A stretch of 64,000 nt of DNA from Paenibacillus lautus NBRC 15380 (GTDB taxonomy: Bacteria; Bacillota; Bacilli; Paenibacillales; Paenibacillaceae): the NCBI RefSeq assembly GCF_004000945.1, contig NZ_BIMF01000014.1, forward strand, positions 62,001 through 126,000. The letters are read 5' to 3'. Made by a program: the position numbers and the translations under genes. The notes below the pieces were generated by a model. It did no database searches. It had not been told where the DNA came from and worked only from the letters and a program-made list of their open reading frames with translations. How positions within the stretch are numbered: the stretch's first letter is position 1; every line of letters starts with the position of its first letter. Positions 7,029 through 18,100 of this stretch are shown here, in pieces.

Positions 7029-10000
7029 TCAGAGTTGGTCCAACAGATTCAGCATGGCTTGTGCGCTTTCGGCACGGGTGGTCTTGACGTGAGGCGTAAA
7101 CGTGCCATTGGCATGCCCCTTCATCAAGCCAAGGGACAAGGCTTCATTCACCTCTTGGACTGCCCATGGAGAAATTTGCCCCCGATCCTTCAGATCCGGT
7201 GCTTCCACCGAAGTGGAGGCATTCCCCTTGGCTCCGTATGCACGGTAGAGCATGACAGCCAGCTCCTCGCGGGTGATGGCCGCGTTCGGTGCGAACGTGT
7301 CCTTGCCTCTGCCGTTCACCAGCCCGTGCTGGTAAGCCGCCGCAACGGAGGAAGCATACCATGCTTCGCCGTCCACATCCGTGAAGGCCGCTCCTTGCGT
7401 GCTTTCAAGGCCCAGGGCACGAACGAGCATCGCGGCAAATTGTGCACGAGTCAACTGCTGATTCGGACTGAATTTCGCATCGTCGGTGCCATTTACAATA
7501 TGCTTGGCTGCGAGCTCTTTTACCGCCTGCTCGGACCAATGGCCGGCAAGATCCGAAAACGATTTGTCGTATTCCAGCACGGCATAGTAGCTGAATTGAC
7601 TGACTTCAGCCGTCAGCTGCCCGTTTACCGGCTTGCCGCCGGCATATTTCAATGGTCCCTGATCCGAGATTTGGTAGATGCCGGCCAGCTTGCCGTAAAT
7701 AGCGCTGTCGACGGCAAATCCAATCGTTACAGGTGTTATGAAGTGCTCAAGCTTATATTCCTTGCTGTCTTTCGTGCGGACGGATAGCTGGAAATCATAC
7801 ATCTTGCTGCCCTGCTTCAATTTGGCCTTCTCGGCAGCAGCTGCTTTGGCTACGAGTGAGGCTGCCGTTTGCGACCCAAGCTCCTCCAGCTTAAACGAGA
7901 TGACCGCATCCTTAGCCTCCTCTGCCGATACGAGCTGGCGCAGCGCTTTGAGCAGCGCGGACGGAAGCTGTACCATCACGCCGTCCTGTTTCAGTTCTAA
8001 CGGCTTCGTCCCCAGAATATCCCCTGCCGTCAGCGGCAGGAGAACCTCGATATCTTCGGCACCGAGCTGAATCGCCACTTTCTCTTGTCCGCTGCGCAGC
8101 GACTCTTCGTTGACGATCCGCTGCCCCTGATTTGGCTTCGTTCCCGGATCGGCAGGCGGATTGCCGCCTGCTCCCCCGCCTCCGTTTCCGCTTCCGTTGC
8201 CGCTGCCAGGGTTGCTGCCGTTGCCGCCGTCATCAATCTTAGCATTCATTTTAATCACAATGGCCGTCAGAGGCTCAAGCTTAATCGAGCCGGAGGTTAA
8301 CGTGAAGCCGGACTTCGTTTTAACGCCTGTCGTGCCCGCTTCATCGTTATCGACCACCACCGTGCCGGAGGTGAGATCCTCATTAATCGTCAACGTTCTC
8401 GACTGGTTGTCGGCATTAACGAACACATAATAATGGCCGGTGCCGTCCGTCGCTTTATTCTTATATGCAATGACCAGATCCTGCGCCTTTACTTCCGGAA
8501 TCTGCAGCAGCGTCACATTCGAATTCACCATGGACTGATCGCCAAGGCGGAAAGCGTCGGACGATTTTCTCAACTCGATCAGTCCGGTCGTATATTCCCG
8601 CGTCTTGTTGTTCTCCGGATATTTGGCTTCATCCGTCGCTTTCTCCCAATCGAACATGTTGATGGCATCGGAAGAGTCGTAGGAGTCGTGGATGAAATAA
8701 CCGAAACGGTTTCCTGCCTCGTCCTCTAATTCATGGTATTTCTGCTCGGGAACCCCTGGGCCCAGCCATTGCTTGGTCCGCCCGTACTCCTGTCCTGCGT
8801 GGAGGAACGCCGTTCCTTGCGAAGTCAAGGTGAGCAGGTTGCCCAGGCGAATGCGCTTATGGATCTCCAGATCATTCGCTGCAATCGAAGGGTCCTTTTT
8901 GATGGACTGCGCAATAATGTCGTACAGCGGCAAATTGTCATGGGCTTCAATGTATTGAACCATGTCACCCGGATCGTCTTCCTTCGTGTTGCTCGGCTGC
9001 GCCTTGATATTGTTGAAAATGGTTTGGATGTCGCGCGCGCCGCCCGTAATGAATCGTGGCTCTCCTTCATTGCCGAAGCCGGATTTCAGCTCGTTGCGGA
9101 ACTCATCGGAGAAGACGCCGACGTCGTCCGTTTTATCCATCCAATTCTGGTCTGCCCCCTTGCCCGCCAGGGAAGGATCCGACAGATGACCGCCGAACGT
9201 GACCCAGCCCTCGCCGATAAACAGCGCTTTCGGGTTGATGGCTGCAGCGGCATCATAGGCGTTCTGCACGGCTTCATAGGTGGCGTCGCCCATCATGTCC
9301 CAGCGCATGCCGTCGATTTTGTATTCGTCGAACCAGTATTTCACCGAGTCCACCATCAGCTTCTCGGCCATCTTGTGGTTGGTTGCCAGGTTGTTGCCGA
9401 AGCCGCCAATGAAATTGCCGTTGATGTCCTGGAAGGCATAATAGTTCGGCACGATATCATTCAGGAATTCTGCCTTGGCCATATGGGTGTACACTACGTC
9501 CAGAACGACGCCCATGTCCGCCTCGTGGATGGCGTTAATCATCGCCTTGAGTTCCTTGATTCGAAGCTCCGGATCCGTAGGATCCTCGGAGTAAGCACCG
9601 TCAGGTGAGAAATAACTGTGCGGATCATACCCCCAGTTGTACTCATTGTCTTTTGCTGAATATTCCAGCTCCCTGTTCTTCATGGCAGCTTCGTCCCCGT
9701 AATACCAAGCCATCACGGGCAGCAGCTGAACATGGGTAACGCCCAACGACTTGATATATTCAAGCTTCTCTTTGAACGCATCGTAGGAGCCCCAAGTGGC
9801 GTTATGAAGGTCGTTCTCGATCGTTGGATCCGAGGTGAAATCCCGGACGTGAATCTCCCAGATGATGGCGTCTTCCCGCTGCTCATAACCAGGAATGTCC
9901 GCAAAACCGAAACCGACGGGATCCGTTTGACTCAAGTCGACGATAGCCGCCTTGCCGACGGTATCGCCGTCCAGTCCTGCCTCACCCTTGGTGTTCACTC

Positions 10001-11990
10001 TGAATTGCGCCATCGATTTGGCATATGGATCAAGCACGGTCTTCGTCACGCCGTCGTTGGTCACTTCGTATTGATAAAAGTATCCTCTAAAATCTTGGAT
10101 CCCGAGGTTCCCCGGCTTCAATTGAACCGACCATACCCCTTTAGCGCCTTTTTGCAGGGTTACATTGCCGATCAACTGCGTGGCATCATCCTTGCTGTAC
10201 ACATTCGCGGTGACCTCGGCTGCCGTCGGTGCCCACAGCTTGAGCTCGGCTCCTCCAGCCTGATAGGTCGCCCCGAGATCATCGCCGTCGTAAGCGTACA
10301 TCTCATCCAGCATTCTCCAGCCGGTCGAGGCCGATACGGTTTTTCCGGCGTAGGTTACCTTAAGCGGAGTTTGATCCAACTGGAATAATGCCGACACTTC
10401 GATGGTAGTGTTTCCGACAATCTTCACGTCTTGAATGGTAACCGTATGGTCGTCCTTATCCTTGATCTGCAGCTCATTCTTCAGCGTATCCGCTTCCAAG
10501 CCATCGGTCATCGTAAATCCGAGCTGGAGCTTTCCGGGAGCCAATACCTCTGCTGAGACTAACCCCGTAGGCACCTCCCCATACGGAGACGTGTAGACGG
10601 TGTTGTCGCCTTCTTTAATGAACAGATGCTGGTATCGGTCTACCAGGGTGAAGCCTTTGTCGCCGCCGTCTTTCCCGGCGTCTCCTTTGGACGGATCCAG
10701 CACGAGGAAATTCATCTTCTGGGCCCCCGGCTTCATCGGAATGTCCACATAAGCGCCATATCGGTCGGTTTGGCCTGAAGGGAACATGGTGGCTCCTGTC
10801 GGCCAGTCTTTCGAAGGCGCAGCAACATCGTCGCCCCATATCCACAAACCGTACGGATCGTAGTTCTGATCCTGCCGTTGATAGTAGATGCGCACGGTAT
10901 CCGCCGGCAGGTCAACAGGCTCAAAGCTGTATACCGTATCGGAGCCTTCCTTGAGCCATACTTCGTTCATCTCCGGCGAGGCTAGGGTGAATTTCTTGTC
11001 GCCGCCGTCTTTATTGCCGCTGATGCGATCGACAACGACGATGCCGACTTTTTGGGCGCCGTCCTTGAGCGGAATGTCGACGAAGGCCCCGTAGCCGTCC
11101 TGCTGCCCGCTCGGGAATGGCGTTGCGCCTGTCGGCCAATTGGCGGACGGGGATGCAACGTCATCGAATATCCACAGTCCGATGCTGCCGTAATTTGCGT
11201 CCGTCCGGTTGTAATGGACGCGCAGATGGTTAGCCGGAACCGGCGTTCCCGGATCAGCGGGTACCGTGAAATGAGCAGCAACCCCGTGATTGTCCGCATG
11301 GTAGCTGAACGTAACCTTCACGTCCTGCGGCAGCTGAAGCGCCTCCCGATTAGCGGGGTGAACCGGGCTTGCCGCATCGCTGCCCAAAACGATTTGATAC
11401 TCATGATCCCCTTCGTACACGTCGGCCGTCACCGTGTATACGTTGTCATAATCGGAATCCTGCATAATTAATCTCGCATCCGCAGGCGACCAGTCGGCCG
11501 CTTCGCCGATGCCCGATTGGAAGCTGCCGATCACACGGGGAAGCTTATCCGCCTCAATCGGAGCGTAGTATGTAGAATCCGCGATCCGGTGGGTCCCATG
11601 ATTGTAATAAAAGGTAACCTGGGAGTCTTGGGCGAGCGTTATGAGGATGTTGCCATCCTTGTTCACTCCGCTGGGATTGGAATAATGGGCGGAGCCGTAA
11701 TTCTCGTTCCAATTGCCATCAATCGCGATCTTGTATTCGTACGATCCCGCGGGCAAGCTGCCGGTAAACCTGTATTCTCCGTTCCCCATATCGTGCATGG
11801 TCGTCGCGGCCGCCGCCGGATCCCAATCCGCGCTATGGCCTAGTTCGGATTGCAGACTTCCTACCAGCGTAACCTGGTTTGGCGCTTTATTGGCATTGGC
11901 CGTTGATGGCGGAATGCCGAGCATGGAGAAAATCAGCGAAAAAATCATGATGATGGACCACGTTCGTTTGCTTGAAACCGTCATTCTCAT
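7029..11990 (-). CDS. pulA: Surface-anchored type I pullulanase (GH13) with X25, CBM41, CBM48 and SLH domains
   Basis: This 1653-residue secreted enzyme hydrolyses alpha-1,6 branches in pullulan and starch. A signal peptide (about 1-33) is followed by two X25-like modules (about 37-140 and 150-240), two CBM41-type modules (about 255-355 and 362-465; each with GLWI and GGDK.FTL), an N2/CBM48 region (580-665) and the catalytic barrel. The pullulanase hallmark YNWGYDP is at 784-790. Catalytic residues are Asp898 (MRWDM), Glu927 (IGEGW) and Asp1018 (EAHDN). After a Gly/Ser/Pro-rich linker come a beta domain and three SLH motifs (about 1475-1653) that bind wall polymers. Start: ATG 10 bases after AGAAGGAGG; upstream frame is untranslated leader. 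Regulated by the promoter, operator and cre described below. Confidence 0.95.
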   Translation of the reverse strand: MRMTVSSKRTWSIIMIFSLIFSMLGIPPSTANANKAPNQVTLVGSLQSELGHSADWDPAAAATTMHDMGNGEYRFTGSLPAGSYEYKIAIDGNWNENYGSAHYSNPSGVNKDGNILITLAQDSQVTFYYNHGTHRIADSTYYAPIEADKLPRVIGSFQSGIGEAADWSPADARLIMQDSDYDNVYTVTADVYEGDHEYQIVLGSDAASPVHPANREALQLPQDVKVTFSYHADNHGVAAHFTVPADPGTPVPANHLRVHYNRTDANYGSIGLWIFDDVASPSANWPTGATPFPSGQQDGYGAFVDIPLKDGAQKVGIVVVDRISGNKDGGDKKFTLASPEMNEVWLKEGSDTVYSFEPVDLPADTVRIYYQRQDQNYDPYGLWIWGDDVAAPSKDWPTGATMFPSGQTDRYGAYVDIPMKPGAQKMNFLVLDPSKGDAGKDGGDKGFTLVDRYQHLFIKEGDNTVYTSPYGEVPTGLVSAEVLAPGKLQLGFTMTDGLEADTLKNELQIKDKDDHTVTIQDVKIVGNTTIEVSALFQLDQTPLKVTYAGKTVSASTGWRMLDEMYAYDGDDLGATYQAGGAELKLWAPTAAEVTANVYSKDDATQLIGNVTLQKGAKGVWSVQLKPGNLGIQDFRGYFYQYEVTNDGVTKTVLDPYAKSMAQFRVNTKGEAGLDGDTVGKAAIVDLSQTDPVGFGFADIPGYEQREDAIIWEIHVRDFTSDPTIENDLHNATWGSYDAFKEKLEYIKSLGVTHVQLLPVMAWYYGDEAAMKNRELEYSAKDNEYNWGYDPHSYFSPDGAYSEDPTDPELRIKELKAMINAIHEADMGVVLDVVYTHMAKAEFLNDIVPNYYAFQDINGNFIGGFGNNLATNHKMAEKLMVDSVKYWFDEYKIDGMRWDMMGDATYEAVQNAYDAAAAINPKALFIGEGWVTFGGHLSDPSLAGKGADQNWMDKTDDVGVFSDEFRNELKSGFGNEGEPRFITGGARDIQTIFNNIKAQPSNTKEDDPGDMVQYIEAHDNLPLYDIIAQSIKKDPSIAANDLEIHKRIRLGNLLTLTSQGTAFLHAGQEYGRTKQWLGPGVPEQKYHELEDEAGNRFGYFIHDSYDSSDAINMFDWEKATDEAKYPENNKTREYTTGLIELRKSSDAFRLGDQSMVNSNVTLLQIPEVKAQDLVIAYKNKATDGTGHYYVFVNADNQSRTLTINEDLTSGTVVVDNDEAGTTGVKTKSGFTLTSGSIKLEPLTAIVIKMNAKIDDGGNGSNPGSGNGSGNGGGGAGGNPPADPGTKPNQGQRIVNEESLRSGQEKVAIQLGAEDIEVLLPLTAGDILGTKPLELKQDGVMVQLPSALLKALRQLVSAEEAKDAVISFKLEELGSQTAASLVAKAAAAEKAKLKQGSKMYDFQLSVRTKDSKEYKLEHFITPVTIGFAVDSAIYGKLAGIYQISDQGPLKYAGGKPVNGQLTAEVSQFSYYAVLEYDKSFSDLAGHWSEQAVKELAAKHIVNGTDDAKFSPNQQLTRAQFAAMLVRALGLESTQGAAFTDVDGEAWYASSVAAAYQHGLVNGRGKDTFAPNAAITREELAVMLYRAYGAKGNASTSVEAPDLKDRGQISPWAVQEVNEALSLGLMKGHANGTFTPHVKTTRAESAQAMLNLLDQL

Positions 11991-12161
11991 GAACAAATAG
12001 CCTCCTTCTGTTCTTGGGTTAGGTACAGCTGATGCTATGTTGATGCCATTCATTGCGCAAACGCTTGCATAAACAGGGTTGAGCTTCCATCAAGTAAAGT
12101 ACGACAATAACTGACAATGATAAGAGAATAGGTTCGAAATATAGAATGAAACAAACATAGA

Positions 12162-12175
12162 TGAAAGCGATTACA
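12162..12175. promoter_or_regulatory. cre site (CcpA) in the pullulanase leader
   Basis: TGAAAGCGATTACA fits the cre consensus TGWAANCGNTNWCA at every position. It lies about 15-28 bases downstream of the predicted transcription start, where CcpA would block elongation or initiation when preferred sugars are present. Confidence 0.75.
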
Positions 12176-12176
12176 A

Positions 12177-12190
12177 TGGAAACGTTTGCA
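12177..12190. promoter_or_regulatory. LacI-family operator at the pullulanase start site
   Basis: TGGAAACGTTTGCA is a near-perfect palindrome centred on CG, the form bound by LacI/MalR-type regulators. It overlaps the predicted +1 of the pullulanase promoter. It is a poorer cre match (two W positions broken), so a maltose-type regulator encoded elsewhere is the likelier ligand. Confidence 0.55.
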
Positions 12191-12196
12191 TCATTT

Positions 12197-12225
12197 ATTG
12201 TAGTATCGAGGTTCCTTCTCGTCAA
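12197..12225 (-). promoter_or_regulatory. Sigma-A promoter of the pullulanase gene
   Basis: On the minus strand TTGACG, a 17-base spacer and TACAAT form a good housekeeping promoter. It would give a leader of about 200 bases before the ATG at 11990. Confidence 0.7.
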
Positions 12226-12306
12226 CCACATTTTGACCTGTTTTCAAAATGAATTTTGCGGTTCAAGCGGAAATTTCTTCAGCAGCAGCTAGCTCTAACA
12301 AATATA

Positions 12307-12336
12307 GGGAATCAGCCATCGGGATGGCTGATTCCC
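12307..12336 (-). terminator. Terminator of the rhamnoside operon
   Basis: A perfect 12-bp stem (GGGAATCAGCCA with TGGCTGATTCCC) with a 6-base loop lies 85 bases after the last gene of the operon. On the minus strand it is followed by a moderately T-rich stretch. Confidence 0.7.
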
Positions 12337-12420
12337 CTACTAAGCGTTTCATGTATGTCCGTTACTTGTAAATAGAGCCTCGGAATCGCCGAAGCTGGTC
12401 GGCCGCAAGAACGACTCTGC

Positions 12421-15099
12421 CTAATAGCGAACCGCTAACTCATAATGTCCGGACAGCAGCTCAAGTGTAAGCTCGGTATTGTCCAAGCCGCAGCAGACGA
12501 CGCCGTCCGGCATGCTGCTTGAAGCTGCTCCTCCCCATATCTCTATACCATCGATCAGGAGGCCGGTAATGGGGCGGGAGCGCGGTGAATCCAGTACAAC
12601 GGTAGCGCTCATTGTGCAGGGCAGCTCAAGCCGCATCTGAATGCCGGTTCCGCCCCCCCGCTCCCAACGTACGGAGATAGGGCCTCTTACGGTCGAAACG
12701 GAAGCCTCGGCAAAGTCCAGATCCGGCGCGAAAAAAGGGCGAATTCGTGCCGTCGCTAATCCGGGAGCTCCGCTCTGAATCCCGCAGACATACTCCTGCA
12801 GCAAGCGGCCGGGATAACCGTTCCACGCATGGCAGTGGGACTCGATATCATCCCAGCCTTCCCACATGGTCTCGGCGCCTTGTGCAACCATATAGCCCCA
12901 CCCCGGATAATCCGATTTACTCAGCAAATGGTAGGCCTGATCTTGCAATCCCTCCTCGAACAAAAGACGGAGCAGCGGCAGCGATAAGACGGTCCTGCTC
13001 TCCCACGGTTTGCCTGCCACGGCCTTCAATGCAGCGTCACGGTCGTTCTGAGGCAGCAGCCCGGTGTATAATGCCAACGCATTAACGCCTTGATGGCTGG
13101 CAGTCGAACCCGAGCTGTCACGTAGCAGCTTGCTGGAACCATCGTACAGCTCATTCAAAACGCTGACTTGCAGCCTTACGGCATGGGCAGCATACGTCGC
13201 ACTGTCATCTGCTCTACCCAGCGTGGCAGCGGCTTCCGACAGGATTCGCAGTGCCTGCCATGCCTTAATCTGCTGCACAGTCAGATATTCCCCTTCATGC
13301 TCAACCGTCGGATAGGGCCAATCGCTAATATGCCATCCGCGGCCGACCGGAATCAGGCCTGTTACTGGCGATATCAACGACAGATAGCCATCGATCATGG
13401 CCTGGAGGGGCTCATAATATCGAGAGAGCAGCTGCGTATTCCCGCTAAACTGATATAGCTTCCACAGCAAGGTCGCATAATGCAGGTCCCATTCCGGAAT
13501 TTGAAGGAAAAAATCAGGATGCTCGTAGTTCGAAGGGAACACAAAAGGGAAGGAGCCGTCCTCCAGTTGGCCGTCCGCAAAATCCTGCAGCGTCTTATCC
13601 AATACCGGATAGGCATCGAAGTTATAAAGCAGCGTCTCGGCTTGGAGATCGGTATCCGCGAGATACTGGGCCTGTTCCCGATGCGGGCAGTCGACCACCT
13701 GGCCCAGCACATTGTTGCGCTGCGTCTGCAGGCAAACGTCGTACAGCTTGTTCAAGAAGTCGGACGAGCACCGGAAATGCCCCGTCCGTGCCATAACTGT
13801 ACCCGCTGAGCAAATTCGCAGCTGGCCTTCCTCAATCGATTTCGGATAGCCGGTAACCTCCACATAACGAAAGGCTTTAAAGCTGAAATCCGGCTGCCAA
13901 TATTCGATCCCTCCGCGTCCATGCATCGTATAAAGGTCGTAATAATGATGCGAAGTCTCGTTGCACACTTGATGGACAACCCGCCCGCTGCCATCAAGCG
14001 TTTCGGCATACCGCAGCCGTACCGTGACGCCTGCCATACCGGGCAAGGCCAATTGCGGCCAGCCCGATATGATTTTGCCAGCGTCGAATACCTGAATGAG
14101 CCCCTCTTCCCCGTTCACGATTGACGGCTCCGCTGCCACGGATGGGATGATAGACTCCAGCTCTTCCGCCTCGGGGAGCTGCTGCCAATGGAGTGACCAT
14201 TCCTGTACGGATGGATGAGCAAGAACGACCGAAGTGCAGTGTTCATCTCCAACATCGGGCTGCAGCCAGCTCGGTTCCAGAAGAGCAGCGTCATAGTCCT
14301 CTATGGCCGATAAGCGGCGGTTCTGCTGGTATGGAGTCCCGGTGCGATGCGGAATCTGCCTTAAGGCCTGCCATGTCAGATCCGATACAACCAGCTGCTC
14401 CGTCCCGTCCTCATGCTCCACGTGCAGCTGGAGCAGCATTCCCGGGACTCCGTTCACATAGTTCTGGCCGCTCCCGCCCAAATAATGAACGGCAACGCCA
14501 ATGCAGTTGACACCGCTCGACAAGAGGGTAGCCACATCATAAGCCAAGTAATATTCGCGATGAGGTATTCCCGTTGGAGCGGGAGAACCATAGCCTCCAA
14601 CCCGTTGTCCGTTGACGAACAATTGGAATATATGGTGGGCGGATACGAATATTTTGGCCCACGCAACGGCTCCCCGTAGATCAAAGGATTTGCGGAAATA
14701 GGCAAAATCATTGGGCTTAATCTCCTCGGACCGCCATATCCATTCAGCACTCCAATCGCCGGGAAACAAGCCCGTATCCCAATATGCCGGTACGCTTTCG
14801 CTTTCCTTTCCCTGACAGTCCCAGACCGTAACCTGCCACCAGTAGCGCATATTGCTCTGCAGCGGCGGACCATCGTACAGCAGGCTTAGGCTTTGGTCTA
14901 TCCGCTTGCCGCTGTCCCACACCAGATCTGCATCGCTGCGATGGAGCCCCTCCGCGGATAGGAACACCTTCACTCTGTAAGCGGCGCATACCGCTCCGCG
15001 CTGGTTGCTCTCTAACAGCCAGGAAAAACGGGGAGAAGACACATCCAGCCCCAATGGATTCTCCAGACCATGCACAAGCGGTTTTTGTATCGTAAGCAA
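12421..15099 (-). CDS. Alpha-L-rhamnosidase, GH78
   Basis: This 892-residue protein has the full GH78 layout: an N-terminal Bac_rhamnosid beta domain (LGLDVSSPRFSW near residue 20, YRVKVF, WDSGK), a second beta domain (Bac_rhamnosid_N, about 130-300), a GH78 beta domain with VRLRYAETLD, the alpha/alpha barrel from about 455 (VDCPHREQAQYLADTDLQ, the conserved acidic region) and a C-terminal domain starting near 775. GH78 enzymes release terminal L-rhamnose by inversion. There is no signal peptide, so it acts in the cytosol on imported oligosaccharides. The start is TTG with GGGGAG 7 bases upstream. It is the last gene of the operon, 34 bases after the DUF5722 gene, and is followed by a terminator. 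Confidence 0.92.
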   Translation of the reverse strand: MLTIQKPLVHGLENPLGLDVSSPRFSWLLESNQRGAVCAAYRVKVFLSAEGLHRSDADLVWDSGKRIDQSLSLLYDGPPLQSNMRYWWQVTVWDCQGKESESVPAYWDTGLFPGDWSAEWIWRSEEIKPNDFAYFRKSFDLRGAVAWAKIFVSAHHIFQLFVNGQRVGGYGSPAPTGIPHREYYLAYDVATLLSSGVNCIGVAVHYLGGSGQNYVNGVPGMLLQLHVEHEDGTEQLVVSDLTWQALRQIPHRTGTPYQQNRRLSAIEDYDAALLEPSWLQPDVGDEHCTSVVLAHPSVQEWSLHWQQLPEAEELESIIPSVAAEPSIVNGEEGLIQVFDAGKIISGWPQLALPGMAGVTVRLRYAETLDGSGRVVHQVCNETSHHYYDLYTMHGRGGIEYWQPDFSFKAFRYVEVTGYPKSIEEGQLRICSAGTVMARTGHFRCSSDFLNKLYDVCLQTQRNNVLGQVVDCPHREQAQYLADTDLQAETLLYNFDAYPVLDKTLQDFADGQLEDGSFPFVFPSNYEHPDFFLQIPEWDLHYATLLWKLYQFSGNTQLLSRYYEPLQAMIDGYLSLISPVTGLIPVGRGWHISDWPYPTVEHEGEYLTVQQIKAWQALRILSEAAATLGRADDSATYAAHAVRLQVSVLNELYDGSSKLLRDSSGSTASHQGVNALALYTGLLPQNDRDAALKAVAGKPWESRTVLSLPLLRLLFEEGLQDQAYHLLSKSDYPGWGYMVAQGAETMWEGWDDIESHCHAWNGYPGRLLQEYVCGIQSGAPGLATARIRPFFAPDLDFAEASVSTVRGPISVRWERGGGTGIQMRLELPCTMSATVVLDSPRSRPITGLLIDGIEIWGGAASSSMPDGVVCCGLDNTELTLELLSGHYELAVRY

Positions 15100-15133
15100 G
15101 ATGCTTCTCCCCTTCCAGACTGTCTATCAAGCG

Positions 15134-18100
15134 CTAGAATCCATCATTCAATGGATTCGATTGATCATGCGGCACGTTCACCTGGGTCACAGCCGTGGTT
15201 TCATTGCCGGCTTGATCCGTGACCGTATAAGTAATCGTGTAGATCCTGCCGGAGTCTGCACCCGATCTTGCCGCGCGCAAGCTGAATGTGGTGTCCATCG
15301 TGCCCAGCTCCGCACCCTGAATATCCTCCGCTTGCAGCTCCTCATTGCTTGTAATGGAGGTCAGCACGACGGAACCGATATCCGAGCCCGAATCGCTGGC
15401 GTCGACGGAAGCCGTGACCTGGACCAGCCTCTGGTTAGGCGGCCACAACGTAACCGGATCCGCCGTTACGGTCGCCATGGGCGCGGTCTGGTCGATCTTC
15501 AAGGTCAACGACTTGATGGAGCCCGGTTCCCCGGCTGGACTCATCGTCCGATAGCCCAGCCCATGAATCCCGTCCGTATTCATAATCATTTCGGAACCGT
15601 ACGTTTGCCATTCTCCGTCATTCACGCGAAACTGAATGTCGTAGCCGTCGGGCATGCCATTCGCTGCGCCGAGCTTCACGGTTACCGGGCTTCGGTACCA
15701 GCCGTCGTTGCCATCCGGCTGCTCCGGCGTCAACGCTGCGGTAAGCTCTGCAGCCTCCGTGCTGTCGGCCAAACCGATGCCGTCCACATGGAAATATCCT
15801 CCTTGCCAATGCACCCGGCTTGCCGGCACAAGCCCAATTTTAATTTTGGTGATCCGGTCCCTATAGGCCCAATCCCCTAAGTTAACCGCCAGGTTGCTCC
15901 ACTGTTTGGGCGGAACATTCCCCTCTGCTTCCAGCACATGCTGATCGCTGTACACCTTTACCCGAACGGTATAGGATACGGCCGCAGGCCCGTTCGAAGG
16001 ATTGATGCCAAAGAACAGGTAAGGTTTGCCCTCGACATTCAGCGGCTCGTCGAACCGCTTGGCGATGCCTTTGCTGTCGCCCAGCTGCTCTCTGGTCATC
16101 ACCGTGGCCTTGAGCGTTTGACTGCCGGTCCAGGTGACTGAAGCATCGGTTTCGACGCCGGATACATACTCTGCATGGGTCCAGCCCTCATCGCCGTTCT
16201 CAAAATCAAACAGCATTTCCGCGCCCTCCAGCTGCTCCGGAGGAAGGACGGCCGCTGGCGCCTTATCCGGTATCTCCCGCCGAGCAAGCTTGCCGGCATC
16301 GAAGGATGGCGCGATATCCTGCCAGTCGGCGATGCCGATGATCGGCTTCGCGAATTCCGTCACCTCCAGCGAACGTTCCGTATCGATATACTTAAAGACA
16401 TCGTACACCAGCTTGTGCTCCGCAGGAATGCTGGCCCCCCTGCTCGTATCCGGATCATGCGTCCATAAACCGAGATTCAAGCCGTACTCTTCGGCATGGT
16501 CCACATGCCGGTGGAGAATGAAGGAGTCGATGCCGTCAAGGAAATCCGTAATGTAATAAGCATACGCATAGGCTGCCGCCTGCAGCTGCTGGCCTTCCGG
16601 CGAATTGTCGCCGCTGTGGAAGCCCTGCTCCGACAGGATAATCCGGCGGGCCTCGTTGCCGTACATGAACTTCGGCTGCTTCATGTAATCAACGAGAACG
16701 TGCAGGTTTTTAAACGTGATTTTCGGCGTATCGAACTGCTCGAGCGACTGCGGCGCAACCCAGGCTCTCGGATCGAACAGGTTTTCCGGATATGGGTGAT
16801 AAGCGATGTGCCACGGAATGTCGCCCGCTGCGGCGATCTCCGCCTGAAGCGTATCGATGATCGATCGGCCGTCGAACGAGCCGATCTGCGTGGACGGCAG
16901 CTGCTGATCCCAGTTATGCGTCAACGAAATATACACTCTGGCGTTGCTGTAAAAGCTTTTTACGACGGTATTCGTTATTCTCACGGTCCGGGCATAGTCC
17001 TGAACGAATTCCCTGACCGTTTTATCGTTGCCCATATTGTACCAGGTCTCCCCGGCATCCACCTCGTTGCCAACGATGTAATTGACGGCTCTGCCGTATT
17101 TCTCGTCCTCGCGCGAGTAGCGCTCGGCCAGGAAGGCGGTGATGGCTTTATAATACTTCGTCCCTAGCTCATCCGTCGTGTTAAATGCATAGACGATGCC
17201 TTCCGTGGCATCCGGATGGAGCAAATAGCGGTTAGGCGTGGTATCGTCCATCCCCCCCTTATACATGAGGAGGATCAGGGATACCGTCACTCCGTTATCG
17301 GACAAACTCTTGATGGAATTATCCCGCTCCTCGATCCAATCCTTCTTGAAGTAGAAGGTCTCCCCTTCGTAGGAATATTCGAACGTATTGGCCGGATTGA
17401 CGGCCCCGTTCATGTACAGGGCGTTATTGTAATCCACGTTCAGCGCGGCATGGCTGATGCCGAGGTCCTCCGCATCGCCGACCATCTGCACCTGCAGCCC
17501 CTTCTTGCTCTTCGCCACAGGGAACGGATACGTGTTCGGCGCAAGCGCCTCGGGGTTGCTCACGTATTTGGCGCGATCCACGAGCTCCAGCGATCCGTCC
17601 GGAAGCCTGGCCGCGACCGCAAATTTGGATTGCAGGCGGGTACGTCCCTCTTCTCCTGCCAGGTCCAGCTCAAACATAAATTGATCTTGAATCCCCTGTT
17701 CAGCAACCGGCTCTCGATTCGCCAGATCCCTTTCGGATTCATAGGGTTGCAGCTCAAACAATTGGAGCTCTCCGCCTTCATAAAGCTCCGCTTCCCCGGG
17801 CTTTAATGCGCCCTCGATCACGATCCGATCCCGGGAAGGGGCGATCTCATACCTCGTGAGCTCCCCGGGGAAAACCTCGATCGGAGCCAACTGTTTGAAT
17901 CGGATCTGATCGATGCCAACTTCTCCCGTGCTTGCCCCTCCGTCGTTCAGGAACGTCAACCGGAACTGCTTCAGGCTGCCGCTCCACTCCGGATGCAGCG
18001 ACAGATTAAATTCCTGTTCAACGGACTGGCTGTTATTCGCTTCGATGTCGAACACCTCCGACTTCGTTTCATCCCAATCGGGGCTTTCCTCCGTAATCCA

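Noticed and set aside
15005-15880. Long plus-strand open frame opposite the DUF5722 gene
   Set aside because: It lies wholly antisense to well-supported coding sequence, has no ribosome binding site and no recognisable domain; GC-rich codon mirror.
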